64,000 nt of DNA from Ciona intestinalis (GCF_000224145.3 NC_020166.2:5571050-5635049), one strand, 5' to 3'. Positions 1 to 15,549 are shown, counted from the stretch's first letter. Notes: generated by a model from the sequence alone, not told the origin. Program-made: numbers and translations.

Positions 1-1919
1 TAAACTATCGTACTATTTGATGTAATAAATTTTGTACACGATAATCGCGCCCTTTGGGTGAGTTTCGAATCCTAATCTTCATGGCTGGGTAACACTCGTT
101 ACAACTCATCCTATCAAGAAAATGCTTAGGATTAAATTACCGCTGGCCAACATTTTTGAAGACTGTTTTTTTTTGCAGCATGATGTTCAAAGTTGAGATT
201 AAGGCGGTCACATCAAGCAACAGAACACCTGGCGCACCCAGACAGTTCGCCAGAGGTGGTGCGGGAATGCTCGCCTAATAAAAACACAACTCTTGTACAT
301 AAATCTGCTATACTGATTGATCATCAGCATCTTGCAGCGCCCTGCTTATTTCGCTGCGCTTCAAATGTGCAAAATGTATTTCGTCACTTCTAATCCATGT
401 TCGTACCGCTTCATTCTTTCGCATCCGCTAACTCGTGCGTTTTGTCACCTTGTTGTTCGTCCATCTTGTCTCGTCTGTGATGTTACGCTTGTCCGTCCTG
501 TTACGTCGCACTTTGTCTCGTTTACCGCACATAATAATGTTGGATCAATCTGCGTGAGAATACGGACCAATATATACCATCGCATATTTGCGATCACCCC
601 AATTATACATTTGGCTCTATTGTGTAAACCACCAAAACTACAGTAGTATATACTCCTTCGGTTCTATTGAGCTAAAGTGTCACTCGAACGTTATTTTTCG
701 CCTGAAATATTTGCCTGCGAGATTCGGACTTAATAAACTAAATTTAGCTTTTAAATGTGTTTTGTTTACATTATTTTAAACCAGCAACCGCAGTTTCTAA
801 ACTACCAGTGTCGATGCCCAACCTGTATAAAACAAATTTAGATGTTCAAACTACACACTGGTGTGTGGTGATACAGTGCTTGCCTCATAATAAATAGTAG
901 TGTGCAACATAGCCTAATTTGTCAGCCACTAAAAAAACACTCACAGCAGTCGCAAACGCATATTTTTTTCGATCGCTGCGCCAGGATCATTAAGACACAA
1001 ACCTTGTCTTTATATCTATAGTAGAATGGGGAAAGACGGGGCACCATAGCACATAATGTCCAAATATCCTGATCGTATTTTAAACATTTAACAACGTTTT
1101 ATAAGAGTCGTAAAGAAACAGTTTTAAAAATTTTTGAATGCTCTTTGTTTACTACCAAATGTCACGAGAAAATCGAATAAAAAGGTGTCCCATCTCCCCC
1201 CACCCTGCTATGTCTGTTTGTAAAATACTGTGTAAGTGACAGCGCCGAAAGATTCAGTGTTTATGCTACAAGGTTTTTATTATAAGACAGCGTGTAATGT
1301 AAACAGAAGAAACAGTGATAATACCGCATTAGCTCAAACCGAGCAGCGGTAGAAGCTAAAGGTAGAAGCATTCCATAAAACCCAAAGCAAACATTTTAGT
1401 GGCGCATATACTATCATAACTGACAGGTAAATTATGTTGTATTTAGTGTGGCGTTCAGCAATGTTAATAGTAAGAGGTTGTCAACTAGTTATCCACTTAG
1501 ATGTTTTGCAGGTGCTTTTGTAATGATAGAGTTTATGTAATACACATACGTATATGAACAGATAGTAAGTGTATAAAATGTTATACGCGGTAAAATAACA
1601 TGAAATCTGAACTGTGAGTATACTGACAGTAAATTAAATACCCGTTTTTGCTTTATTATAAAAAGTTAAATGAAGCTTATACAGCACGCATATACCCTTT
1701 AATGAGGTTGTATATGTGGAATATATGGGCAGGAAGCCAACATGCGCAGTGCCAACGTCTACACTTAAACTGTATTGCAATCACACGGTGCTTTTAAAAG
1801 TGCTAGTCGGTGCAAAGCAGGGCAATGCCCGCAAATTGATAAACATGATAAATGTACACTGAAGTAAAATAAACACTAGTTTAACTGTTTAATGTAGTGT
1901 CTAAGATTCGCTGTTCAAT
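1..1919. other. Intergenic region without a recognisable gene
   Basis: No exon with protein-like content or paired splice signals could be supported here. The short open frames near 193-779 have no recognisable domain and overlap one another. The only structured item is a MITE copy at about 1022-1210. The right end abuts the 3' end of the CFAP97D-like gene on the minus strand. Confidence 0.5.
1022..1210. repeat. MITE copy, family A
   Basis: The copy starts AATGGGGAAAGACGGGGCACC and ends with the near inverse complement, a GGTGTCCCATCTCCCCCCACC tract. Inside lie the shared blocks CCTGATCGTATTTTAAACA and TTGTTTACTACCAAATG. The same layout recurs at least nine times in this window. Terminal inverted repeats, a length near 190 bp and no coding capacity make it a non-autonomous DNA transposon (MITE). 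Confidence 0.85.
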
Positions 1920-4189
<2,270 letters not shown>

Positions 4190-4685
4190 CCTTAACGCCC
4201 ACTGTTTCGCCGACTGATAATAGCTGATGTATAATTCGATCACGAATTCGCTAATGTCCCTTGCTCTAAAAGTATTTGAAAGCTATTGAATGTCTTCTTT
4301 TGTCCCAAGCAAAAATACCTCGCTGACTGTTCTTTCGGTATTGTTCTTGTGAAAGAAACCTTGTACCAGTACGATCGTGAAACTATATGGCCTAACAACA
4401 AGAGCTGAGCGGTGCTTGCTCCGCGCGTCAAACAATGGGGTCGCTATGTCAACAGCCAGCGTTCAGTAACGCTTGGCTGAGCAGAGTCGTCCACTATGTT
4501 ATTATATTGCGCCCCAGTTACAGTTATTACGGATCTCCCACAGTGCACTCATTTATGTGTATTTCGAAAATCGAATTTGTTGAATTTACTGCAATAGGAA
4601 CATATATATATGATTATGTACAACACCATTGAAACGACAATAAAGAAATCGTCACAAACGCGACACATTTGTAAGAAATGTTTGT
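4190..4685. other. Short intergenic spacer between two minus-strand genes
   Basis: This 496-bp spacer separates the CFAP97D start from the end of the GPCR coding region. It should hold the GPCR 3' UTR and the CFAP97D promoter. I see no further gene. Confidence 0.45.
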
Positions 4686-7600
4686 TTAATGTTCCAATCC
4701 TGCCCACACACCACCAAAGTCAGTTTCATCATGAACTGTGAGGGTTTGTACCTCGATTGCAACTGTCGGGTTGCTCAATAACCTCGCTTGCTCGCATGGG
4801 GCGTTCTCTTCAGGATCACCGTTGCAGGTAATGCTCTTGTCATTCTTATTTTCTTCCTGGTAGTTGTAGCATAGGGGCGACACTTGTGTGGCGCCAAGTG
4901 TTACATCAGCTTGGTCGTCTTGTTCGCTGTCCGAGTCATTGCATTCGCTCACACCTGTTATTCCACGGTTCTTAGGTTTCTTTGCCAACTGCTGGTTAAA
5001 CCCGTTTTTCATCCGTCTCTTGGTCACTGGTGGCCCCACGCATCTCGGTTTTAAATGAATGTGATCTTCTTCGTCGTCGTCATCGTAGTCTGGAAATAAG
5101 CCGTCTGGCATTTCGGCAGGTGCCGCCCTGACGTCTTCTGTGGAATAATCAGATTTGTTTCAATTTCAAGCTACGTTTGATGCAACATCTACGACAATTT
5201 CATTTCTTTACCCCGAAAAAAAAAAGAAAATTAAACAACGCAATGTAATTAGGTATTACATCGATTTCTTACATTCGATGACAGCAATGATTACAAATTA
5301 CATTAAAATTGCAAATGGGGATGAAATGTATTGTACATCAAAGCGTGCGACGTGCATGACAAATCTCATCTTACCGACAACGTTTTGTTTTCGTGTCCAA
5401 ATTGGCTGACTTGCGGGTCGAAGAGAAGTAGCTTCTGAAACGACATAAATTATTCAATAACCAAAAATTACGAGACAATTAACACTAAGGTTAAAAGGTC
5501 TGACAAAAAAAATTGTCAGAAGATTAAAATGCTTTGTACGTTATTTGTGTCTGGTTTCAGTGATCTGTCTGTAATCAATGACGCCTCTCCTCCTCATGTT
5601 CGAGAATGTATAAAGGGTGGGGGAAGATGGGACACCTTATCACTACAATTTCTCATCGCATTTGGTAGTAAACAAAAATAAAATCAACAAGATCAGGATA
5701 TTTAAATATCATGTACTAAGGTGTCCCATCTCGCCACACACTGAACTCTTTATTAGCTTTCGAATATATGAATGAAATTGACGATTTAAAAATAAAACGT
5801 CATGAGGGATTATGTTCGATCGCATGCGAATGCGCACAACCACAAAGAGAATGTTTGTATTTCTTTCTTTAAGAAAAAAATATGTCTTAAATTTTCACAA
5901 CACGTTGTGGTGTCTACAACCGTGCCCGCATCCTGCACTATATAAAATTGAAGGATTACCTCTTTCGTTTCTTCCGCCCGCTGCAATTGCCGTGCTGGGT
6001 CTCTTTTTTCTTCCAAGGCTTACTGTGCTGTTTCTTATTCGTGTGGTAGTCGTGTGCCGCATTGATGTCCACATGCTCGTTCTACAGTAAAAATAAGACT
6101 CTCCGTAAATAGAATTTCGCCTGTTACATTCGTCACCCGCGCCCAGATATGAAAAGCAAACATTGAAACATTTTTTCAAACTATTTAGATCATTTTTCTT
6201 AATCTAATAAAAGCAAAACTATGCAAAATCACAATGGTATGTGAATGGTGTATAACTTGTTTACTGGAGCTTGTATTGGCAGCACTACGATCGCTTAATT
6301 AAACCACACCGGCAGCGATCGATTCGTCATGGCGGACAGAAACTTTATTTTGTTTTGTCCCACAGGAGGAGTACTTGAAGCTAAACCTTTCCGTTCAAAT
6401 GTCTAAATTACCGCGATCGTAGAATCGATATTTAGTTTGTTTGGATTTTAATATTGATCACAAGAGGCGCTCGATATCAGTCACAAGAGAATACAACTAC
6501 TTCAACATTCTCACACGTGATATAATAATTAAATAAAGTCCAACACTTGTGCGGCCCTGATCTCGGTATTTTTTTTGTAATTTCTTAAAGGGTTTTCTCT
6601 ATCAATCCTAAATATAAAATAAGAAACTACGAGCGTTCAAATAATGAAGTCCAGTCAACCTATATCCGGAAATTAAACAACAATGTTTTAACCTTCTGTT
6701 CCGGCCAGGACCTCCACTTTCAGGAGCACATGTTATAAGTTGAAAGAGCTTTTTCCTGAACATTGCTCCCATGAATGAATAAACAACTGGGTTCATCATT
6801 GAATTGGAGAAACCGAGGCAAGCGGTGAAGAGATGAATGTACATGATGGTACTGTAAGGATACAGATGGCAATTAGGCGTGTGGTTTATTTGAAAAGGTG
6901 TCTTGGCTATATCGAGATCATATATTGATTTTAAAAGGGATTTAGTGTTTTGCATATTGCACCACGTGGTTTAAATCCATGTACTTAAAACGATGTTTTT
7001 AGAGTACGTCCTAATTATGAGGAGGGTCTTAAATGAACACAAAAGCTGGTAACAATAATACTGCCTAATTAAAAATTCACGCTCGGCGACGCAAACCCTA
7101 AATATCTCATGAATAAAAATGAAAAGCGTGTCTTGTTATTTAAACTTCCGACCGAGCACAGTGTAATGAGAAGCGATCGCTGTATATAGGGATGTAGTCA
7201 CTATGATCAGAACCCCTTAACCGCCAACAACAAGAAGGGCGGTCGAAGCTGTCTGTATAAACGGTGTTAATATTTTATTAAAACATAAATCCTAATCACC
7301 GGCCGCTGACGCAAGGTTCGGATGCAGCAAGCGATGAAGTTATCTCAAGTAATCTATCAACGTCGGTCGCGTTAGTGCCTATCTCGGCCGGAAGGTCCAA
7401 AAGGCCATTCCGGGTCGTTGCTCCTGACGGGTCGATCTGGAAAAAGGAAACTCATATATTTGAGCTATTAGCTTTTAGGTAAACCGTTAATTGCATCCTA
7501 ACCAGTATATAGGCGCCCGAATTATACTATGAGGCATTTGTGCTGTTTAAGCACCAGGTATAGCTCCCCGGGGAGCTGTAATTTCTTTATCTTAATAATT

Positions 7601-10600
7601 TATGCAAATTCCCGCACCGTATCAGAGCTTCTCGAGTTTTGGTACAAAACACTATTTTCTTTAATTATACTGTTGTATTAATTTTTAACGTTGTCGTATC
7701 ATAACACCATGCAACCTGTAGCTTATTTTCGGCGGGTGGAAAATCTCTGTTGGTCGCGCACGATTCGCATATAAGCCATTGTACCTCGTGTCCAGTTATG
7801 CTTGTTGTTGAGTCAGTGAATGGAAAATTGGTGGTAAAAGCGCTCATACTGGAGATTCTCATACTTGGCGGTTTACACCCGTAGCTCACCACCCCAAGCA
7901 ATTTAAGCAAATGTACGAAATTGGTAACCTGTAGTACAAGTACACACACGCAATTTAAGCAAATGTACGAAGTTGGTAACCTGTAGTACAAGTACACACA
8001 TTTTGATAAAATTATATCAACCTTGACATAGAGTTTAAAATGCATTTACCTGGTTGGGGAGCCATGATATAATGAAACAGGAGACGACGACCAACACCAT
8101 CTGGGTCACTTTGTTATTACCTTAAGACATTAATTTACTATAAATCGTTACAACGATCAGGCATGCGTATATTGGCCAATAGCTTGATAGATTATCCGAT
8201 TTCCCTCGCTATTAGTATAGATTATTTGAACGAAAATGGATTCCTAGACAACCAGATAAGGTTTCGGTATTCGACAAATTAAATTTCATTTACGGCAACA
8301 AGGTTTTGTTCAAAGAGATTGGAGGCCTATACGCGAAATTGAACTGGTGGAAAATCTAGTGATGGGAGTTATGCGACAGCATGCAGAGTCACACCAATCG
8401 ATGGTATGCTAACGACAGACTATGCAATTAAATCCACGCGCTCAGCAAGACGTGTGTGATCTGTGCGGGTCTTGGCTGTTTCGTTGACAGCGTAATCTAT
8501 TGATTAGGTTGCATCACACATGCATGGCTTGATTAAAATCACGTTCTTTTTTAAACCACGAACAATTTAAATAAATTAGTTGCGTCATCTGTGGTATATG
8601 TAAAAATACTCGTGACATTTGGTTATAAGATGAAACATCTGCCTATACATAGTGACATCTGCACTATTTATTAAAAGTGGCTTCTGCAAAATATAGAATA
8701 GCAATGCCCAAAAATATTTAATAATAGTTATTATTTTCTGTTGTTACACGTTCATATGCATTTGTAGGATACAATATTTATTAATTGATGCGTTCTAACC
8801 ATTTTGGAGCCAGTAAAATTACATCTAGTGGGCGAATCGATAAATAACCCCTCGTGTGTTATAATACATTTCTTTGAAGTGTTGTCAATTAATAAAGATA
8901 TGATTGTAGTAATTCGTGGTAAAACCGTGATGTATTTTGAGATTAAAAATATTGGGCAATGTGTGCTTATTAGGGTCCCGTCTTCCCCTACTCATATTCT
9001 TGCTGTCCATTGAAGCACAGCCTATATACTAAATAGAATATATTTCATAAGTTTAAATATATAATATTGGCCAGACACTACCAGGTGAACAACACTAACG
9101 TAACGAACCTGCAGAGTCAGAACTTTTCTTTCTTATTTTACTTCGTTTTCTCATAAAACGCACAAGATCAGAGTAACAAAAGACGATCACGATGAGCGGA
9201 AGGAAGAAGCCGACTATACTTCTCAGGACATTGTAAAGAACGTTGAGGTGATAAGTCATTCCTTTAGGAAACTCCCAAACACATCGATCGCTAAAAAGTT
9301 TAATTCAAGCACAATTAGTTATAGACATTTAATAGAATTTTGTTATTCGTGAAAGCACGTAAACAGCGTTCGCCAAGCAAGCTTTGCTCGGCGCTTAAGA
9401 GCAAAACAATAACGTCACAAAACTAATCCTCAAAACAGGATGGCGGGACTGTTGCTGATGACAGTATGAAAAGCGCAAGTGTTAAAATGTAATATCTCGC
9501 ATCAACAAACCGGTTGTTTCAGGAAAAAATCTTTGTTCACATGCATGTATTGGTTATTGTTTCTCTACTCAGCATTGAAATCATAAATATCCTTGCTAAC
9601 CTTTAATTAAATTGTCTTAATAATGCTTATAGATTGTTTACGCTGGATATTATTTGGAATCGATAGTTCGTCTGTTAATTGTCAGTGTTCGCATTTCAAC
9701 AAGGGGTTTTACCTTAATCTCAATTGCCCTTAAAGTAGATATAATACCATACCCGTGTCTATACTGCTTTGTCGTTCGAAACAAGGAGGGTAGTATCATG
9801 AAGAAAAGAGAAAGTCCCCAGATTAGTGAGCTGATAATCCATGCCTTTTGGACGGTACGTAACGTCCTACATTTGATCGCCTTCAAGAAAATAAAAGTAT
9901 AAGCATGTGTTGCAGATATAGATTAGCCGATATATGACCCACCTTAACTATAGCCAGCCATCTGTCTAAGCTCATGATGGCTAAAAAGAAGATTGAAGCG
10001 TACATATTCATGTAGGTCATGCAGCTCGCTATCTGTTGGTAAAGAATCACGGATAAATGTCAAATAGTTTGCGTTTTAACTAAATGTTGGATCACGGAAT
10101 GTATCAAAATTAAATTGTAACCTTAGCTTTATAACCTTGTTCAACAATAGCGAAGTCTGTGCAAATTGTAAACATGCAATTATTAAGCTTCCCGCTGTGG
10201 CGCCATCGTTTTGTGGTTATGGTGGACAATGCAACTAGGATTCGAAGAGCAATTAGCGCGAGTTATTGGCCTTTAAAACAGTGTTCGCAGCGGCTCAGCG
10301 CGCCGAGTTTCGAATTTACTAAATTATTCATGCCGTCCTCATTAGGCGATTTATGTTATTCCAGTGAACAGCTAAACAAGCTTGTGACAGCTTACAAATT
10401 CTAGTACATCAGATTTGCTGTTTCCAATACACGGGGATGTATTTGTATAATCAAACCGCTGCCTTATTTACGTCAGTGTTTTGTAAAAAAAGTCTTCCTT
10501 CGTTCAACCTAACCTTGATATGGCTTACTAGAACATGGTTTCGTTTAAACCATGCCAATGGCCGTATAAACATGAGCAAACAAATTATAAAAATTTAATA

Positions 10601-11690
10601 ATGATAATAACCAGCTTACTGAATAGATATCGAGCTAGCGTACATGAAAACATGGCCAAAATCCAAATCAGCATTTGCGGACCGGTATAGACTAAACTGT
10701 CAGCTTGTTTTCCCATTCACTGCACACTATGGAGTGTAGAAACTCCAACACAAAGTATAATTCCTTAACGATGTAAACCGATGTTCGAAACTGTCAAAGG
10801 ATTTTACCTTGCACATTATGGTTCCGAATACCCATCGACCCATTACGTGTTCAGCCGCCCAGAATGGCAAAGTACCCAGAAGTAAAATGTCTGCAACCGC
10901 CAAGTTCGTTACGTACACATCCGTCACTGATTTGTTCTGTGATCAAAGACAATTAAAGTTCGTTTAAAACCGCTCATAGCTTATGTGGAATTAAATCGAA
11001 CAAATGGGTTTTATCAACTGTAATACGCATTAGCAGAAAATTGATTGCCTACAAAACATAATATGCAATAATTCAAAACATAATATGCAATAATTTAAAA
11101 CATAATATGCAATAATTTAAAACATAATATGCAAAAATAAAACACCATGGCATTGTTATAGCAAGATTTTCTGTGCTACTTAACACTACGCAATTTTATC
11201 GTTCAGTTTTATAAAAACACACTTGAATATATGGGCATTGTATTTCTTTCCGTGCTAAAAACACAAATGAAAACTTTGTTTTGGATCGTGAGGTCATTGA
11301 GAAGGTAATGTTAAATGTTTTTTTTCAAAGGCCGTTAAACGTGAGGGTGCTGTGACAATATACCATCATGTAGGTTCTACCATTGCTTAAATAATACACA
11401 CTTCAATTACGAATGCTTGTCAATAAGGCTCAGTGGCTAATATATTTTAACCCACTTGTAATAAACACATATAAGCCTACCTTTACCATGTGACGCATAA
11501 TGTAGAGAACGATACCGTTGCCGATCAAGCCAATAAACGATATAATGCAGTATAGGACTGGGACCACAATTTGCTCCACAATGTTCAGTCTTGGCGGAGC
11601 TTCGTAATGCACGGGCGATACAGTGGTAAATGTAACTTCTGTTGGGCTGAAACTGCTGCTCGTTTCCAAGCTCTGATCATCTGGATCCAT
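4686..11690 (-). CDS. Rhodopsin-class (class A) peptide-type GPCR with long ECL3 and long acidic tail
   Basis: Eleven exons join without a phase conflict into 579 residues: 11690-11481, 10936-10808, 10032-9943, 9880-9753, 9290-9109, 8120-8050, 7436-7300, 6851-6693, 6081-5960, 5434-5375 and 5137-4686. Visible landmarks are TM1 with [12 protein letters not shown]2 NLAVADIL (Asp about 86), the TM3 Cys about 112 paired with ECL2 Cys about 189 (DRCVWEF), DRW instead of DRY at 136-138, TM6 SWLPNQ at 265-270, and TM7 NPVVY at 336-340. These mark a ligand-gated plasma-membrane receptor of the peptide/chemokine-like branch. The WLPNQ block recalls relaxin-3 type receptors, but I do not assign a ligand. 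ECL3 is enlarged by a whole exon (residues 271-315). The C-tail of about 220 residues has an acidic DYDDDDEED run. A second exon-4 donor at 9713/9712 exists but gives the wrong phase for exon 5. Confidence 0.85.
5613..5747. repeat. MITE copy, family A, shortened, in the GPCR gene
   Basis: The ends GGTGGGGGAAGATGGGACACC and AAGGTGTCCCATCTCGCCAC are inverted complements, and the middle keeps TTTGGTAGTAAACAAA. At about 135 bp it is shorter than the roughly 190-bp copies elsewhere. It lies in the intron between GPCR exons 9 and 10. Confidence 0.8.
7898..8000. repeat. Two-copy 52-bp tandem duplication in a GPCR intron
   Basis: The unit GCAATTTAAGCAAATGTACG... ending AGTACACAC begins at 7898 and again at 7950 with only about one mismatch, so it is a recent local duplication. 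It falls in the intron between GPCR exons 6 and 7. Confidence 0.85.
8790..9000. repeat. Repeat family B copy, ending in a family-A-like terminus
   Basis: The stretch with CGTGTGTTATAATACATTTC, TTTGAAGTGTT and AATATTGGGCAAT ends in GTCCCGTCTTCCCCTACTC. The same order of blocks occurs inverted at about 56985-57115, and its right end recurs at about 60930-61011. It looks like a second non-autonomous element sharing one terminus with family A. Confidence 0.6.
11053..11138. repeat. Four-copy 22-bp tandem repeat in a GPCR intron
   Basis: The unit AAAACATAATATGCAATAAT plus two bases starts at 11053, 11075, 11097 and 11119 with almost no divergence. It lies between GPCR exons 1 and 2. Confidence 0.9.
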
Positions 11691-14364
11691 GGTGAAATTT
11701 GTTTCTCGAAATGCTTGATATCAGTTTCGTATGCTTAAGTTAACAGTGTCTTAATAGTATCGCATTTTAAAATATATATATATATATGCACCTTATAAGG
11801 AATAAGGTGCTGCATACGTAAGCATTCAACACCTTCACACATAACCTGAAAAGCTTCAACAGCCTTATGCGAGTTTGTAGTTTCTTATTTTGCTGCACTG
11901 ACAAGCTATACGCTTGACGTGCTCCTTTAAATATACCTCATTTTATAAGCGGAAGAAAATAAATCGGTAAATTAGAATTTGTTACTGCCGCCATTGTTGG
12001 GCCCTTACACTAATTAAGTAAGACTTACTCGTGTAATTCAAGTGTAAAAGTCAGTCAACCGAATTAGATAACCAAGATTAGGTTGGCATCACTCGATTAT
12101 TCGTGACCACCGAGAGAAAATTAATTTTAGAAACAAGGCCTTTACTTTAATCGGTCGGGAAAAAATGAAGAAATGGTATTTTCTAAAGATAAATTATAAT
12201 TTAAACAGCTTAAATAGCGGAAACAATATTCAAGCCTATGCTGCAAAAACACCCTTTAAATATTTATAGGAGGTTCATTGCTGACATATAACATGTTTCC
12301 GAATTATCCTGGCTAACTTTTCATACAATAGTAATTCTTGCGTATAAAATAGGACTAAAAGCCCGTTTGACGCTTATATGCTGTTATACATTGCACATGT
12401 TTTTCTACATAGCGTAAAGGACACGTTAATAGACAGCTCTCCCAATACATTACTTTCCAATGTAAAACGCAGAGTGAAATAATTAGATCTGCAAACATTA
12501 TTGAGCGGCAGCTTTTTTGTCTATGTCTATAAGTCTTGTTAAAATAATCCCAGACGAGAAGCTGCTGTTTTCACACCGGCTTAATAACAAAAGAAAATAA
12601 TTAACTTTCGCCAAACCGATATTTGGCACCCAGGGGACCAGGGTGAGATCCAGATTACAGCTCTGGAGGATATTAAGCTAATTATATCGCTTCAGTGATC
12701 TGTAAACCCGCCCACTTTTAACAAACAATCGAGGCGGCGAGATATATACTGTGATTATTTAATCCACACCGCATTCGAATTTAAAACTTTAAATGCTAAA
12801 GATTCATTGCTTTTCAAGATGCGTGTCGCGACGTTACATCATCAGCTAAAGGTTTTCAGGCGGTTGTTAACGACTGGCGCTGCAGGCAAATGACAGATGA
12901 GCATTTGCCTGTAGTATTTTGCATTTTTTCAGAACTATTGATTTTCATGGCCTGTCAAATCCCGTGGGTATAAGTGATAATCCGCCACGAAAAGAGACCC
13001 AAAACTTTTACTCACCGTGCGTGTACCACCGCGTAAACAAACGCGACGTTTAATGGTCACGGTCGTATCCGGGTAGAAGCCTAACCTCGTACTCCAGACT
13101 TTTCTGGTTTTGATTCCGAGCAGACAGAGGTCACGGCGTTAAAACCACGAGCTCCAGACCACCCAAGAAAAAGGCAGTAAATTAACGCCAGAGAAAAAGT
13201 ATTTTTTATCGTCGTCATTAATCGTGGGGCTTGTAATCTCCTAGCGACTGTGAAAAATGGTATGGATGACGGCATTTTGCTATGTATCTATCACATACTG
13301 CTCGTTGGTCTAAAATAAATCATTTCGGCTGTAATATCCATAAATTTCTCTTGAAGCGTTATACACTGGTAAACCCTATACGATACATTTAACGGAAAAA
13401 TCCTTTACAAATTAAATGAAATTTTAATTGGAAATTTTATCTGTGTTGCTCTAAATTTAATGTAGAAATTAGTCTGCGGCTGACTAACACATGTCGAAAT
13501 ATTCGATTGTAAAGCAGCAGCAATGTTAAACTGAATGTCTTATGTATTTAGTCTGCTATTGCCATTGTGTATGAATAAAAGATTTATGGATTCAGCGTCT
13601 GTAAACCTTATTTTCCTTGTCATTAGGCTAATAATAACATAGATGGCTCATCCTGGATATATTTTAAAGGAAATTCAACAATAATGAAAAAATGAGCGAA
13701 AATCAAACAGTATATGCAAAGTCTATATATTAGTTGTGTGTTTATATATGGAGAAATATATATTAGGGCTAAAGTTACTCAAATAGTAGTATGAAGGATT
13801 AGTTTTATATGTGATAAATGAATACACCGTGCTTATTTTTATACATAAGTGAGGCGATATATTTTTGGTCCCCTTTTTTTCTTAACTGAAAATCAGCTGA
13901 TCGAGCGTTCCGCACCAATAATTTTTTGACTGACGTGCTTCTGTTATTATAATATTATAATGAGGTATACCTAATACCTATATCTGCTCTTGCTCATACT
14001 ATAAAGACCAAAAACTTCTAGAGTTGGTTAAACTGTAGCTTATACTATATTCTAATTGCAGATGAATTTTGCAGAAGCAAACTAGTATCCAATATTTGGT
14101 CGCCTATAAGGTAAGAACTAAGAAGGTTAACTCTTTTTTTAAAATTTACCTCTTTTTTTTGTAAATAAATAGTTTTATAGATGCTTTAATTTTAATAGTG
14201 TCATCAGTTTTTTTGTTTTTTTAGTTTTTAGTTTTGCACCAAGATTTACTGCATATTTAATCAAGCTCACCCATAAGCTATATGCTATAATAAGACATGT
14301 ATTTTGAATACTTTTGAATGTAAACTGTATTAGTGTATTTTAAATTATACAGTCAGCAGCAACC
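11691..14364. other. Intergenic region between divergent GPCR and YPEL5
   Basis: These 2.7 kb separate the minus-strand GPCR start from the plus-strand YPEL5 start, so both promoters should lie here. The 64-codon open frame at 13081-13275 (minus) has no recognisable domain. I see no tRNA, no collagen-like or other repeated coding signal, and no MITE copy. Confidence 0.45.
11769..11788. repeat. AT dinucleotide microsatellite
   Basis: A simple TA/AT run of about 20 bases lies 80 bp upstream of the GPCR start codon. Confidence 0.8.
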
Positions 14365-15549
14365 ATGGGCAAAATATTTCTTGAACATAGTGGAGGCTCC
14401 CGACTTTTCTCATGCGCCAGATGTGACACCTCCCTCACTAACAGATCTGAGTTGATCTCTACACGATTCACTGGAGCCACCGGACGTGCTTTTCTGTTTA
14501 ACAAGGTAAGAAAAGGATTTTTAAAAACTGAAGTGTTTTACAAAATAAACTGCGGTGCTAGTGAAAAGTTCGCCTCCACCTTATTTGCAAACCACTAACC
14601 CAATAACCACTAACCCGCTAACCATCAACCACTAACCACCAACCACCAACACTTTCCACCAGCCTAGTTTTCTATGTACCGGAGGATTCTTCACTCGTGC
14701 CTAAACTACAAAACATAACTGACATCTCGATGTACACATGGTGCCTTATTACTTCAGGACTCTAACTGTATTCCCTGTAGTGACTCTTTATGTTCTATCT
14801 GTAACAAATGAAATTAAATTAGTGTTCAGATTGGAAAGTTTTACTTTCACGCATAGGATATTTGTTTATATTTTCTTATGAAATATTCTCTTTTACGAAC
14901 CGAATAAATTTTCCATGCAGGCCATTTTTTCCTATCCTGCATAATGCAAGGGGAACCATAAATATGGTAACATAGCCAAAAAACTTAGCACATATGAGTT
15001 TACCAAAAGTGTTTTCTAATGTGTCATTTTTGTTGGTAACAATAAGGAATTCCCCACACCAATTTTTACATGCAGATGTACTAGGTAAATGATTACAGTC
15101 ATGTCATTTAGCATCTGCATTGCCTACATCGGGCATACTGTTTGCTATTTTCTTTTCAGATGTTGTTTTACCATGTTATATAAGCAAATGCGCTTTAAGC
15201 TGTGTGTTATAGACAGTATGTTGTTTTAGTTTCTTATCTTAAGAATCACATACGGTAAACAGAGTATGTTTATTCTGTTCACCCTTTTGTTTAGGTGGTG
15301 AACTTGATTTACAGTGATGTACAAGACAGAGTGATGTTGACAGGAAGGCATATGGTACGCGATGTAGCGTGTAAAAACTGCAATGAAAAACTCGGTTGGA
15401 TGTATGAGTACGCAACTGAAGAAAGTCAACGATATAAAGAGGGGAGAATAATCCTGGAGCGTGCCCTTGTTATGGAAAGCGATGGTTTTGATGAAACACC
15501 AAAACCATCAGCTCTAAGCCATAGTAGACATCGAGATAATGTTGATTGA
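14365..15549 (+). CDS. YPEL5: Yippee-like protein 5
   Basis: Two coding exons (14365-14505, ending at a GTAAGA donor, and 15295-15549 after TTTGTTTAG) join in phase 0 to give 131 residues; vertebrate YPEL5 has about 121. The blocks [20 protein letters not shown] and [17 protein letters not shown] are nearly identical to vertebrate YPEL5. The zinc-binding yippee pattern is present: C17-x2-C20, then 52 residues, then C73-x2-C76. YPEL5 is a conserved single-domain protein associated with the CTLH/GID ubiquitin ligase and with centrosome or spindle location in vertebrates. The C-terminus is longer than in vertebrates and ends [15 protein letters not shown] motifs follow at about 15740 and 15825. 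Confidence 0.97.

Noticed and set aside
7665-8045. 126-codon minus-strand open frame
   Set aside because: It lies inside a GPCR intron and owes its length partly to a 52-bp tandem duplication; no domain seen.
9713-9752. Longer form of GPCR exon 4 ending at the AAG/GTAAAA site
   Set aside because: It leaves phase 0, which puts a stop early in exon 5. The donor at 9753/9752 (CGG/GTATGG) gives the right phase and the ECL2 Cys.
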